The position numbers were made by a program, and so were the translations under genes. Below the pieces are notes generated by a model. The model saw only the letters and a program-made list of their open reading frames with translations, searched no databases and was not told the DNA's origin. From assembly GCF_036373705.1 (NCBI RefSeq), contig NC_089851.1:53117812-53181811 (forward strand): 64,000 bases of DNA, in the 5' to 3' direction. Positions within the stretch are counted from its first letter, which is position 1. Each line of letters begins with the position of its first letter. This DNA is from Amia ocellicauda (lineage: Eukaryota > Chordata > Actinopteri > Amiiformes > Amiidae). Below, in pieces: positions 43,981-53,346 of the stretch.

Positions 43981-44606
43981 TGATTTCCACGGCACCTCAG
44001 CGTCGGGTGTGATATGAACTGGTAAAGGACTGGGTGAACTTCATTGTGGACTTTGTATCGCCACCATTTGTAATAGTGTCTGATTTGTTATGACTTTTGT
44101 TGTCCTTCCTTTTTCATGAACTTTTTGCTCATCTTAAATGTGCTGTAATTTATTCCAAATACATTTCATTGTGCTAGGATACACACATTTGTATCAGTTG
44201 TTTGAGTTGTTTGCTGTCACATTATTCGTTGTGTGCAGGTTGGGAGGGGCTGTTAAATATCCCACCCGAACTGTTACATCAACCCTTAGTTTTAGCAAGA
44301 TAGGCTAATAGTAAAGCCATTGGAGGACGTTATGAAGCGGAAAGCCAACAGGACAGATGACAGTTTTTAAAGAAGAACCAAAACCCAAAGGACATCCCTG
44401 CGTGGACTACGCGCACCTAACGGCCGATGTCGAATTCCCATTGCCACCCGCGGGACAAGCTCACCAGGAAGCTTGTTGCTCCCATCAACCTTACGTGTAC
44501 ACCTCTGTGTGCTTCCTTTGTTGCAGCCTGGATCCACACTTTGTTTTGTTTTGTTTTGTTTTGCTCCTTACCCCTGAGTGTAGGCACTGGGGAACAGGGG
44601 AGTACT

Positions 44607-44680
44607 GGCGCTGTGGCTTAGTTGGTCAAAGCACCTATCTTGTAAACAGGAAACTCTGGGTTTGAATACCAGCAGTGCCT
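44607..44680 (+). tRNA. tRNA-Thr(TGT)-like pseudogene
   Basis: A 74-nt relative of the satellite tRNA-Thr copies. The acceptor GGCGCTG/CAGTGCC pairs throughout (one G-T), better than in the array copies, and anticodon TGT lies at 44641-44643. The anticodon stem CCTAT/ACAGG has an A-C mismatch. The T arm (CTGGG/ACCAG) has one mismatch, and the B box GGTTTGAATAC is poor. Probably a pseudogene of a tRNA-Thr gene. Confidence 0.72.
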
Positions 44681-44855
44681 TGGTTTATGTTGATCTAGGC
44701 AATGTAAAGGAAGCTTCTAAAACCTCCTTAGACTTTAGCAAGATGGCCGTCCGCAGCAAGCAGCATAAGGTTACTGTGGCTGAAGGAAAGCCGCAGTCTG
44801 GCAAGCTGACCGCCCGAAGTAGAAATAATAACAGGGGGTGGGGGGAAAAGGGGGC

Positions 44856-44908
44856 CCTCCCTGGGTGGATTCTAAAGGTCAACAGCTAATCGATTACACC
44901 ACAGAGAC
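44856..44908 (-). pseudogene. tRNA-Asn pseudogene with anticodon arm deleted
   Basis: The 3' end (CCCTCCCTGGGTGGATTC on +) and the 5' end (CCACAGAGAC on +) of a minus-strand tRNA-Asn are both recognisable. Only about 53 nt lie between them, against 74 in the array copies. The missing 21 nt cover the anticodon arm including GTT. A TTTT run still follows the 3' end on the minus strand. It cannot act as a tRNA. Confidence 0.75.
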
Positions 44909-44963
44909 AGACAAAGGTGTACCTGCTGACACGTTTGAAGAAGGGCAAAAGGAACACTGGATA

Positions 44964-45009
44964 TGTCAGAAGTGGGACTTGAACTCCAGAGGAGACTGCA
45001 ACATGAACG
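44964..45009 (-). pseudogene. tRNA-Leu 3' fragment, minus strand
   Basis: On the minus strand this reads GTTCATGTTGCAGTCTCC followed by TCAAGTCCCACTTCTGACA: the anticodon arm, variable-arm start, T arm and acceptor 3' end of a tRNA-Leu. The anticodon position reads CAT where tRNA-Leu would have CAG. The 5' half is missing. The fragment abuts the opposed tRNA-Leu on +, forming a chimera of two divergent genes. Confidence 0.6.
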
Positions 45010-45082
45010 CCAAGTGGTCGAAGGTGCTGAGGTTAGGTTGTAGTTTCCCCTAGAAGCATGGGTTTGATTCCTGCTTTTGACA
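45008..45082 (+). pseudogene. tRNA-Leu(TAG)-like gene lacking its 5' acceptor
   Basis: From GCCAAGTGGTCGAAGG onward the sequence follows tRNA-Leu: D arm, a weakly paired anticodon arm with loop GTTAGGT (anticodon TAG), a variable arm with TTTCCCC, T loop GGTTTGATTCC, and a GCTTTTGACA acceptor end. The expected 5' GTCAGG acceptor strand is absent. Its place is taken by the inverted anticodon arm of the neighbouring minus-strand tRNA-Leu fragment. Non-functional as it stands. Confidence 0.6.
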
Positions 45083-45575
45083 TAGCCAGTGCTCCTTTAT
45101 CTTGGAATTGGGTTTCTCTTCACCACCTGAAGGAGGACATGGAGTAGACTTTGCAGAGATTGGCATTTGTCTTTTTTTGTTTCAGCAGAGGCAGTGTGGC
45201 GGTGACCCAGAATCCTTTGGAGTTCCTGATCCAGCGGTGTTCCTGTTCCGGTGCGAGGGAGGCCCAGCTGAGGATGAACCATCTGAAGGTCCTGCCTGGA
45301 CCAGTGGGACCGAAGAGCAGGGAGGACCTCGACCGACGACCAGGCTTCATGAAGGCAGCACCCCACGGGAGACCAGGACCAGGTCTCAGCGGGAAGCAGC
45401 GCAGCCCACTGGAGCAGTGACTCCAGTCAGACCTTTTCACTGACATCAATCCACTGGAACCTCCACCACCAGCAGGAGACCTACCTCTAGTTTTCTGTTC
45501 CTTTGTTTAGTTTAGGAGACAAGCGGATGTCAAGACTCCAGTTCAGCAGGGAGGTCCTGCAAAAAGGTATGGGCT
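45083..45575. other. GC-rich leader of a decayed LINE ORF1
   Basis: GC-rich sequence with several overlapping open frames on both strands that share no consistent coding signal. Its position directly upstream of a Gag-like ORF suggests the 5' untranslated part of the same retroelement. I find no independent gene here. Confidence 0.45.
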
Positions 45576-46699
45576 TTGCTGGTGAAGCTGCCGCATAAAG
45601 ACAAAGACTTCTTCGAGGTAAGCTTTGTCAACCATGATTTGCTAGAGGAGTGCTACAGCGTGTATAGAAGGGAGAAATACAGGGAGCTGGCGGGTTTTGC
45701 GATGATAATCCTGTCGGATATTTGCTATAGAATAGTGACTGTGCAATTTTTCTGTGAGATGGTCTCAGGCAAGGACGTGAAGATCTGGCTTGCGAGGTTC
45801 AGTGAGCTCTCCACTCGAATAGTTGGATGTTGGATGTGGACGGAGTGTGGGGGGAACGTGGCAGTGCCGGATTCGATTGAGGCGGATCGTGGAGAATCCA
45901 GAGAAGGTCTGCCACGTCCCCAATACTATACAGATCAGAGAAGCTAGGGGGCTGGTCTACTATGACGGGATGCCAAAACTCTGCAGGCGGTGTCAGGGCT
46001 GAGACCCCGTTGTTGCCCAGTGCACGTGTAAGTGTAGAGGAGGTCACCAGACACACGCCTGCAGAGAAAAGTTACTCTACTACCTCTGCAGCTGTGGGGG
46101 CCATATCTATAAGAACTGCCTCCAGTCGTACACAAATAGAGTTGGGTCTCCCTTCTCACGATTCCATTCTGGACCCTGAGCCGGAACATGAGGGAGGCCC
46201 GGCGCGGGAGGAGGAGGGAGAGGGAGAAGAAGAACAGATATATGACCTGGCTCCAGAACCTCCCCCTACCCCAAAGGAACCACTTAAGAGAAAGGGGGAA
46301 CAGTCAGAAGGGGGGGGTTGGGTGAAGGTGAGCAATAAAAAGAGAAAAGTGGTGGACAGAGAGGAGAAATCTGCCAAGAACCCGAATAATGTCTCCTCTC
46401 TGGAGGCAGCCCAAGATAGTCGAGCTCCCCCCGGCCCACCCCTCGCTGGAGCCGAGGCAGAAGTTCCACTCCCTCCTCCAGCAAAAACGGAACATCGGGC
46501 CCTGCCTTGGTGGACCAGCCCCCTGAAAACCGCTGAAAAGAAAACCAGACCCACCGCTCCTCCATGTGTGAGAGTGGAGAGCAGAGCCTCGGGAACCGGG
46601 TCGAAAGATAGTGTAGGTGAGACCGTCTTGCAGAAGAGAGCCAGCCCTCCCTCCAGCTGCGACAGGCAGGTGAGAAAGAAAGCCCTGGAACCGTTGTAG
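45576..46699 (+). pseudogene. Gag-like CCHC zinc-knuckle ORF1 of a fish LINE, frameshifted
   Basis: The first frame (45576-45830) encodes FFEVSFVNHDLLEECY and ends with RIVTVQFFCEMVSGKDVK. This is the N-terminal fold of fish proteins often labelled ZCCHC3-like, which are ORF1 products of L1/Tx1-type LINEs. A frameshift near 45835 moves the reading to VCHVPNTIQI, GLVYYDGMPKLCRRCQG and a stop. Then come decayed zinc knuckles (CTCKCRGGHQTHAC and CSCGGHIYKNC, to about 46125). A further shift leads to an acidic then basic tail (from about 46160). Family members bind nucleic acid in the retroelement particle. At least two frameshifts and a stop make this copy dead. Confidence 0.72.
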
Positions 46700-46873
46700 C
46701 TGGAGGGTGAATTAGATCAGGTGCTGGCTCGTATAGAAAGAAAGGCAAAGGACAGGAATATCGGCGCCACACAGGTGTCGAAACCGCCAGCACAGAAGGG
46801 TGCCTCCTCTAGCCACCTCGGAGAAGGGGGATAGAGGAGCAGCAGGGCCACGGTCTCACCCAGGGGTCCCTGC

Positions 46874-46876
<3 letters not shown>

Positions 46877-46920
<44 letters not shown>
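46877..46920. repeat. (TTA)n microsatellite
   Basis: About 14 TTA/TAT units directly before the SINE-like repeat. Such runs are often the tail of a retroposed element, which suits the neighbouring repeat inserted in reverse orientation. Confidence 0.9.
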
Positions 46921-47062
46921 TTTGTCATTTAGCTGACACTCTTATCCAGGGCGACTTACATTTGTACCCATTTATACAGCTGGGCATTTTACTGGAGCAA
47001 TCTAAGTGAAGTACCTTGCTCAAGGGTACAACTGCACTGCCCCACCCAGGATTCGATGTTAG
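46921..47062. mobile_element. Fish SINE-like interspersed repeat
   Basis: Contains the widespread fish repeat signature: GTCATTTAGCTGACACTC, CTTATCCAGGGCGACTTAC, GTACCTTGCTCAAGGGTAC and CCCCACCCAGGATTCGA. The last part resembles a tRNA-type T-arm region. The (TTA)n run at one side fits a retroposed tail. It lies inside the tail of the Gag-like ORF1, since basic coding-like sequence resumes after it (about 47075-47170), so it inserted later. I cannot name the exact family from sequence alone. Confidence 0.65.
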
Positions 47063-48718
47063 GGGCCAAAGCCTCCATGACAGAGGAGGAGTTGGCCAGA
47101 CGGCCAAAGGAGAGGAAGAGAGAGGGGAAGAGATACCCCAACTACCCCATCCCTCTTGTTAAGAAGATCAAAGGTGGTGAGGGGGGGGGTAAAAGGCACT
47201 CCTCCTCCTAATAAGTCTGGTCCAGGGGTCCTTGGGCCCCCACCTCAGGGCTGCTCCTCAGGAGCAGAGTCCGACCTGACACGCTGGTCTCAGGAGTACA
47301 GACGTGAGTGAAGCTTCCCATGTGCACCCAGACTGGTTCTCTGTCTCTCTCTCTCTCTGCAGGTCTGTGAGGAGCCGAGGCGCCGGCGCCTAGGCACCAT
47401 CCACACAGATTGAGGGTGCCGGCGAGGCAACCATGGCCTGCGGAGAGGAGTTAGCACAGCAGAGACAGGAACCGGTCCGGAGTGGAGCATCAGCACTGGG
47501 AAGCATAGAAAGAACATCTCTATCAGGACTGTGAGGGCCTCCTCTGCAGGATTGTTGATTTTAATTTTATAAAGACTGATTATGGTCTTTGTTTTAAATA
47601 GTTTTAAATCACAGGGTTTTGAGGGTTTTTTTTATGTTTATGGTTTGTCTGATGTGCTGACTGTTTTTAAAATTAGAAAAATATGTATTAGACTGTTTTG
47701 TATTGCTTTAGAAACATGTTTTGTTCTTTATTTTGTCTAATGCATCTACCGTTTTAAAACAACACATCAGATGTTTTTTTTTCATTATAGTTATTTTGGC
47801 AGTTTGCCATATTTAATACAAATTGTTTTGATATCTAACACACTTTTGAATTCACTTGTTCTGTTTAAAACTTTTAAGGATTTTAAAAGTTTCAGAAGTG
47901 ATTTTAGAATTGTTTTATAAAAACAGTTTTTAATCAGGAGTATTAAAACTTTGTATGTTTAATTTTCGTAATGTAAAATACTCAAACAATAAAAACAGTG
48001 CTCCTTTTGCCCTTTTTGAAATGAGTCATGGTTGGCGCCTCCCTGGTCTGTTCCGCACGTGATCCAAAAAGGTCTCAAAGACCAACTGCGCCGACTTTGG
48101 CTGATATTAGGGGAAATCATTCAGATGGCTTCTGGAAAATGATGTCGGTTACACCATGTACCTGATCACAAATGTACAGGAGGAAACAGCTAAAGGTTTC
48201 CTTCTTCACAAGGACACAGTAAGGACAGTTTAATGTCATTCATTGATTATGCACTGAGCCACAACAAAATTGAGGATCTTCTGAAATTTGAAACGCACAA
48301 GAAAGATGTGCCAATGGGACCTGAGAAATCTGAAGATGACAATCTTGTTGGATTTGGGGTGCGCGCTGAAGACACCTGGAGAGAGATTTCGATAAAGCGA
48401 AGCCGATGGTTATGCTGCATTTATTCTCAGCAGAAAATGTGTACCGGGGACAAAAATGCATAAGCTACAAAGTTACTTGCAGAGGAAAAGGGATCATTTT
48501 TCTAGAGCTACCTCAACAGTGTCTCAGCTACTTGGGGCTGTTTCTGTTCCCTCGATGGTGTCTGTGCCCCCTCGGGCTGTTTCTGTTCCCTCAACAGTGT
48601 CTGTGCCTCCCCCACAAGAACCAGGCATGTAATTACTTCACTACTTCAAGTAGTAACGAATGTCATGAAGTTAAAAACAAAAATTAAATACTTAAATATT
48701 TTCTATTTACTAGATATA
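47063..48718. other. LINE tail remnant and AT-rich sequence, no clear gene
   Basis: The first 500 bp are GC-rich, hold a (CT)n run ending in GCAG near 47360, and probably continue the LINE ORF1 region. From 47560 to 48000 the sequence is AT-rich with TTTTAAA motifs and an AATAAA at 47989. Around 48233-48480 an open stretch in two frames reads LVGFGVRAEDTWREI then MLHLFSAENVYRGQKC, which I do not recognise. At 48536-48610 a 39-bp unit (GGCTGTTTCTGTTCCCTC...) occurs about twice in tandem. No functional gene can be supported. Confidence 0.4.
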
Positions 48719-49507
48719 CACCAATCAGCCATAACATTATGACCACCTGCCTAATATTGTGTAGGTCCCCCTTTTTCCACCAAAACAGCCCTGACCTGTC
48801 GAGGCATGGACTCCTGTAAATCCAGTAAGTTGCGAAGTGGGGCCTCCATGGATCAGATTTGTTTGTCCAGCACATACCACAGATGCTCGATTTGATTGAG
48901 ATCTGGGGAATTTGGAGGGCAAGTCAACACCCTGAACTCGTGATTCATCAGACCAGGCCACCTTTTTCCATTGCTCCGTGGTCCAGTTCTGATGCTCACG
49001 TGCCCATTGTAGGCACTTTCGGCAGTAGACAGGGGTCAGCATGGGCACCCTGACTAGTCTGCGGCTACGCAGCCCCATACGCAACAAACTGTGATGCACT
49101 GTGTTCCGACACCTTTCTATCAGAACCAGCATTAACTTTTTCTGTTGGATCGGACCACACGGGCCAGCCTTCGCTCCCCACGTGCATCAATGAGCTTTGG
49201 CCGACCCATGACCCTGTCGCCGGTTCACTGCTTTTCCTTCCTATGACCACTTTTGATAGATACTGACCACTGCAAACCGGGAACACCCGAGCTGCAGTTT
49301 TGGAGATGCTCTGACCCAGTCGTATAGCCATCACAATTTGGCCCATGTCAAAGTCACTCAGATCCTTACGCTTGCCCATTTTTCCTGCTTCTAACACATC
49401 AACTTTGAGGACAAAATGTTCACTTGCTGCCTAATATATCCCACCCACTGACAGGTGCCATGATAACGAGATTATCAGTGTTATTCACTTCACCTGTCAG
49501 TGGTCAT
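48719..49507 (-). mobile_element. Internally deleted Tc1-like element, family 1
   Basis: Left end CACCAATCAGCCATAACATT, next to a TA at 48717-48718, is the terminus of a common fish Tc1 family. On the minus strand the transposase starts [20 protein letters not shown] at about 49380, and includes a helix-turn-helix region and WKKVAWSDESR (first catalytic Asp). It then jumps to SKFPRSQSNRASVVCAGQTN, which corresponds to the [14 protein letters not shown] end in another frame. Most of the catalytic core between the first and third acidic residues is missing, so it is a non-autonomous derivative. The right end stops at CACCTGTCAGTGGTCAT without the outermost terminal bases. Confidence 0.85.
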
Positions 49508-49938
49508 GAATACCTGGAAAAGGTAATGATAGATATATCACCATCTAAATTTACTGCACAAGCTTGTAAGTAAACGTTTATTATGTTATTTTGATTTTGA
49601 AACTAGTCAAAAGTGAAACAAGTTATCTATGTTCATTTCACATAGAAATTATCTTATTAGTGAATAAGGTGGCACAACCAAAGATAAAAACTTTAAACAT
49701 GGAATATTGTTATTGCCATACTAATACTAACACTAACAATTAATCTGCTTCACAGTAAGAATATGAATAAACTTTTTTTTATACATTCAGAACGATCTAA
49801 TTCTACAATATCAAGACCACCTGGAGGTGACACTACCAACAAGGATGTATGCCAGTCAGATTGTAAATATGTATTACTTGCATAATCTTAATAAACATAA
49901 CTTTCATTTGAAACATTTCTTTGTTTTTAAAACATAAG
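49508..49938. other. AT-rich stretch with a possible small exon
   Basis: Mostly AT-rich with no open frame. A T-rich tract ending in ACATTCAG at about 49790 is followed by about 70 bp of less AT-rich sequence (CGATCTAATTCTACAATATC...). This could be a small exon of the downstream transposase-like gene. The support is only a plausible acceptor. Confidence 0.3.
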
Positions 49939-51086
49939 TCCACCTGTAAAGCCTACATCACCACTGTTATCAATGGTGTCGGAAGTGGCTCCATCTGATC
50001 AAGCACAAGGTATGCTATTTACATTTCATTGATAAGTGTACTGAAATCACCATTATGTGCACATGCATACAAATACACAATTCATTGCTTTTGTTGTTTC
50101 ACAAACCTAAGTTTTTGTCTGTACTGTCACTATATACATGTTTTTCTTAATCTTTTACACTAAATAATTACCAGTTTAGAAAAAAATTAAACACTATAAA
50201 AAGATACTGATATTTGATATTTTATGCAGGTACAGAGTCTGTGACTGTGAGTGCCATTGCCAGCGCACCATTACAGAAAATAGTTGTGTACTGTGCAAGC
50301 TTTGTGGTCTGGACTAAAAATTATTCATATATTTTGCCTAAAGGTACACCCCTACCACCTACTTCCATACAAGTGTCATCATTTGCTTCTCCTCACACAA
50401 TTAGTTTTGATAAAGGAATCAAGGGTTGGAGATGTTCTCAAGAGTGGAAGGTGTGGATGAAGACAGAATTAGAAGCCTTGGGACTGTGGCCTGGATCGCA
50501 TCCTGTATGTCTCCCAATGAACAGTGTTTCGCTGTTTTGACCAAAGTATTTTCAGCTCCACCTATTCTTTATTTGGAAACCTGAGGATAGTACCATTATG
50601 AGCAGGTTGAAAAACAATTTCACACTTCGCTGCTTACATGGATGTTCTCAGCCACTGATAGTCTCATCTGGGGTGGGAAGACCCAGAGTGATTGTTGGCA
50701 TCAGTGGTCAATATTATATATTTACATCCAGACTGTGCTGTAAAGCATGAAAAAAGCACTGGTTTGCTGACAATCCACAATGGCTGGAAAAACTTTCTCT
50801 GAGGTATACCAACATTTTACTGATTGTCTGATACAGAAGCATCAATGTCAAGAGTCAGTCATCAACAAGTTTACACAGGGCACATTTGGGCAAGTAATGA
50901 GATCTGACCACACCAGGAAAGTTGCCAGAAAAATTAAGTTGACATCTGACACCATGTCATCCTACGCTGTTATGAATGAGAATTGGATGATCCTTTCCTG
51001 GGTGATGGTGCAGTTGGAATGCAGATTAGCGAACAGATATGAAGGTGCTGGTGTAGAAAAGGCCCAATACCAGTGGGTAGATAGGT
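49939..51086 (+). pseudogene. Decayed multi-exon transposase-like gene (DUF6729-type)
   Basis: Two small Pro/Ser/Thr-rich exons fit together in phase: 49939-50009 (acceptor CATAAG, donor CAAG|GTATGC), then an acceptor TTTTATGCAG at 50229. A larger region follows: GWRCSQEWKVWMKTELEALG, LHLFFIWKPED, LRCLHGCSQPLIVSSGVGRP, YYIFTSRLCCKA and KKHWFADNPQWLEKL. Last come a shifted frame with NENWMILSWVMVQLECR and AQYQWVDR, and a donor GTAGATAG|GTGAGT at 51086. I recognise these blocks from fish transposon-encoded proteins assigned, from memory, to DUF6729. In-frame stops interrupt PMNSVSLF*PKYFQL and CCKA*KKHW, so the gene is broken. Confidence 0.6.
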
Positions 51087-51264
51087 GAGTTTCTTTTAAA
51101 CAATGGTATATATATATATCTGTGTATATATTCTTAAACTATTACTTTTTTCAATTGTCTTATTAAATTTGTGAGAGATAGAAACATTATCCCCATTACT
51201 CAGGTCATACCAGGCAGGTCACCTTTATAAAAAAAGTTAAAATAACGAATTGATATCTGACTAA

Positions 51265-51445
51265 CGGCCGGATTAAATCAAAACTTTGACCCACCCGCTA
51301 ATAGCAAACTACAAACCTGTACATCATAGTGGTTACATTTATGATTAGAAGAAAATGGCATCTTACTAAAAATGAAGCTGCAACTGAGTACAGTTCTGTA
51401 GTTTTCTATTAGCGGGTGGGTCAAAGTTTAGATTTAATCCCAGCC
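51265..51445. mobile_element. Harbinger-type MITE, 181 bp
   Basis: A short palindromic element with inverted repeats of about 60 bp. Left CGGCCGGATTAAATC then ACTTTGACCCACCCGCTAAT mirrors the right end, whose reverse complement starts GGCTGGGATTAAATC and continues with the same block. It is flanked by TAA on both sides (51262-51264 and 51446-51448), the target duplication used by PIF/Harbinger elements. It has no coding capacity. A Harbinger transposase gene begins at 63690 in this window. Confidence 0.75.
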
Positions 51446-51740
51446 TAATTGTGCTGTACATAAATAGTAATGCATCTTAAAGCAAGGGTGAAAAACACCT
51501 CTTTATCACATACAGTGAGGGAAAAAAGTATTTGATCCCCTGCTGATTTTGTACGTTTGCCCACTGACAAAGAAATGATCAGTCTATAATTTTAATGGTA
51601 GGTGTATTTTAACAGTGAGAGACAGAATAACAACAAAAAAATCCAGAAAAACGCATTTCAAAAAAGTTATAAATTGATTTGCATGTTAATGAGGGAAATA
51701 AGTATTTGATCCCCTATCAATCAGCAAGATTTCTGGCTCC

Positions 51741-51837
51741 CAGGTGTCTTTTATACAGGTAACGAGCTGAGATTAGGAGCACTCTCTTAAAGGGAGTGCT
51801 CCTAATCTCAGCTCGTTACCTGTATAAAAGACACCTG
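51741..51837. repeat. 97-bp near-perfect palindrome with divergent TATA motifs
   Basis: Arms of 48 nt (51741-51788 and 51790-51837) differ at one position and are separated by one base. The right arm holds TATAAAAG on + about 55 bp before the transposase ATG. The left arm holds the same motif on -. Part of the Tc1 family 2 leader; the other copy is at 62059-62155. Confidence 0.93.
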
Positions 51838-51879
51838 TCCACAGACTCAATCAATCAATCAGATTCCAAACTCTCCACC

Positions 51880-52564
51880 ATGGCCAAGACCAAAGAGCTG
51901 TCCAAGGATGTCAGGGACAAGATTGTAGACCTACTCAAGGCTGGAATGGGCTACAAGACCATCGCCAAGAAGCTTGGTGAGAAGGTGACAACAGTTGGTG
52001 TGATTATTCGCAAATGGAAGAAACACAAAATAACTGTCAGTCTCCCTCAGTCTGGGGCTCCATGCCAGATCTCACCTCGTGGAGTTTCAATGATCATGAG
52101 AACGGTGAGGAATCAGCCCAGAACTACATGGGAGGATCTTGTTAATGATCTCAAGGCAGCTGGGACCATAGTCACCAAGAAAACAATTGGTAACGCACTA
52201 CACCGTGAAATCCTGCAGCGCCCGCAAGGTCCCCCTGCTTAAGAAAGCACATGTACAGGCCCGTCTGAAGTTTGCCAATGAACATCTGAATGATTCAGAG
52301 GAGAACTGTGTGAAAGTGTTGTGGTCAGATGAGACCAAAATTGAGCTCTTTGGCATCAACTCAATTTGCTATGTTTGGAGGAGGAGGAATGACCCCAAGA
52401 ACACCATCCCCACCGTCAAACATGGAGGTGTAAACATTATGCTTTGGGGGTGTTTTTATGCTAAGGGGACTGGACAACTGCACCGCATTAAAGGGACGAT
52501 GGACAGGGCCATGTACTGTCAAATCTTGGGTGAGAACCTCCTTCCCTCAGCCAGGGCATTGTAA
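51880..52564 (+). pseudogene. Tc1 family 2 transposase, truncated copy
   Basis: Begins [20 protein letters not shown] at the ATG in CTCCACCATGG. The paired-like DNA-binding region includes [20 protein letters not shown]. Relative to the copy at 62198, eight bases (GGACTGAA) are missing at about 52207, which shifts the frame after NALHRE. The shifted frame continues [33 protein letters not shown] (first catalytic Asp) and [13 protein letters not shown], then a TAA replaces the Lys codon of ALKMGRGW. The second Asp and the Glu are not encoded. Inactive. Confidence 0.88.
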
Positions 52565-52605
52565 ATGGGTCGTGGATGGGTATTCCAGCATGACAATAAA
52601 ATATT

Positions 52606-53254
52606 CTAATAATATTTTAAAAGTGCCTCAAAGCTAACCATATTGTGATCACAATTTGCCATTGGTTCTCTAACTACTGTCCCCCTGACTCTGTCTTGGT
52701 CATTTGAAAAGATCAAGTCAATACATGCACTCTCCCCAGTTGGTTCAATAACAAACTGAGTTAGAAAGCAGTCATTTACCATCTCAACCATTTCGATTTC
52801 TGCTTCTGTAGTCCCCACTGGGCTTTCCCAGTCTAAGTTTGGGAAATTGAAATCCCATTATAACAGCCACATCCTTGCTACATGCAGTCCTGATTACACT
52901 GTACAATGCAACATCTTGCTGAATATCTGAGTTTGGTGGCCTGTAACACACTCCTACCACTAATCCTCCAGATCTCTTGTTCAAAAGTTTCACCCACAAA
53001 GATTCTGTTCCATTACTGGGATCTAATATGAGTTCTTCTGCCTCAATGTCATTTTTGACATATAATGCTACCCCACCACCTGTTTGATTTTGCCTGTCTC
53101 TCCTAAACTGTGTGTATCCTTCCAACTTGTATTCATCCCCATCATTTTCTGTAAGCCATGTTTCTGTCACTCCTACAACATCATAGTCACATGCCAGCAC
53201 TGTGGCTTCCAAGTCTAACATCTTGTTCCTTATACTCCTGGCATTGATGTACAA
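52606..53254 (-). pseudogene. CR1 ORF2 endonuclease domain, frameshifted
   Basis: The first frame has the APE-type endonuclease features NARSIRNKMLDLEATVLACD, VVGVTETWL (metal-binding Glu), GGGVALYVKNDIEAEELI and VGVCYRPPN. At about 52845 two bases are lost in what should read MGDFNFPNLDW, giving MGFQFPKLRLG, so the Asp of GDFN is gone and the frame shifts. The remainder is read in the other frame: TTEAEIEMVEMVNDCFL, ESACIDLIFSN and ANCDHNMVSFEAL (the terminal catalytic DH). In an intact element this domain nicks target DNA to prime reverse transcription. This copy is dead. Confidence 0.87.
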
Positions 53255-53346
53255 ACATTTCAGAACTTTCCTACTAGTGGGTTCCCTTTGTTTTCTTTCC
53301 TTAGAGGAACATCTCCCATTGTCATAGCTCCCTGTCCCCCTGGTTC

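Larger units (their letters stand above)
43666..44415. other. Unassigned array-flank sequence, possible promoter or LTR remnant
   Basis: About 750 bp without a recognisable gene. It holds a TATAAAAGG motif (43825-43833) followed by purine-rich sequence, a 12-bp inverted repeat (43937-43980), and AT-rich sequence toward 44270. A TATA box followed by T-rich sequence could belong to an old LTR, but I find no paired LTR, primer-binding site or internal region. I make no functional claim. Confidence 0.35.
44416..44925. other. Relative of the satellite's tRNA insert, outside the array
   Basis: Collinear with the two satellite inserts from the CCTAACG start to CAGAGACAGAC: the same CCCATTGCC and GCTTGTTGCTCCC stretches, a short TTTTG run, a tRNA-Thr-like gene, the GCAAGATGGCCGTCCGCAGC linker and a tRNA-Asn remnant. 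It is clearly more diverged and has small gains and losses, including an extra GAAGGAAAG in the linker. It is either the source locus or an older paralogue of the captured segment. Confidence 0.85.
51513..52598 (+). mobile_element. Truncated Tc1-like element, family 2
   Basis: Starts after a TA at CAGTGAGGGAAAAAAGTAT, with a direct-repeat copy GTATTTGATCCCC inside the long terminal repeat. It is collinear with the full copy at 61831-63411. Homology stops at CATGACAATA (52598), where a CR1 LINE on the opposite strand begins. The last third of the transposase and the right terminal repeat are gone. Confidence 0.9.

Noticed and set aside
44662-45053. Plus-strand frames across the tRNA block
   Set aside because: They span tRNA remnants and the linker; no domain and no conservation of frame in the related satellite inserts.
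45097-45449. Several overlapping open frames on both strands
   Set aside because: No shared domain or motif; high GC content explains the lack of stops, and the context is a LINE leader.
46156-46793. Long minus-strand open frames opposite the acidic/basic tail of ORF1
   Set aside because: They are antisense shadows of GC-rich, low-complexity sequence encoding Pro/Glu/Lys tracts on +.
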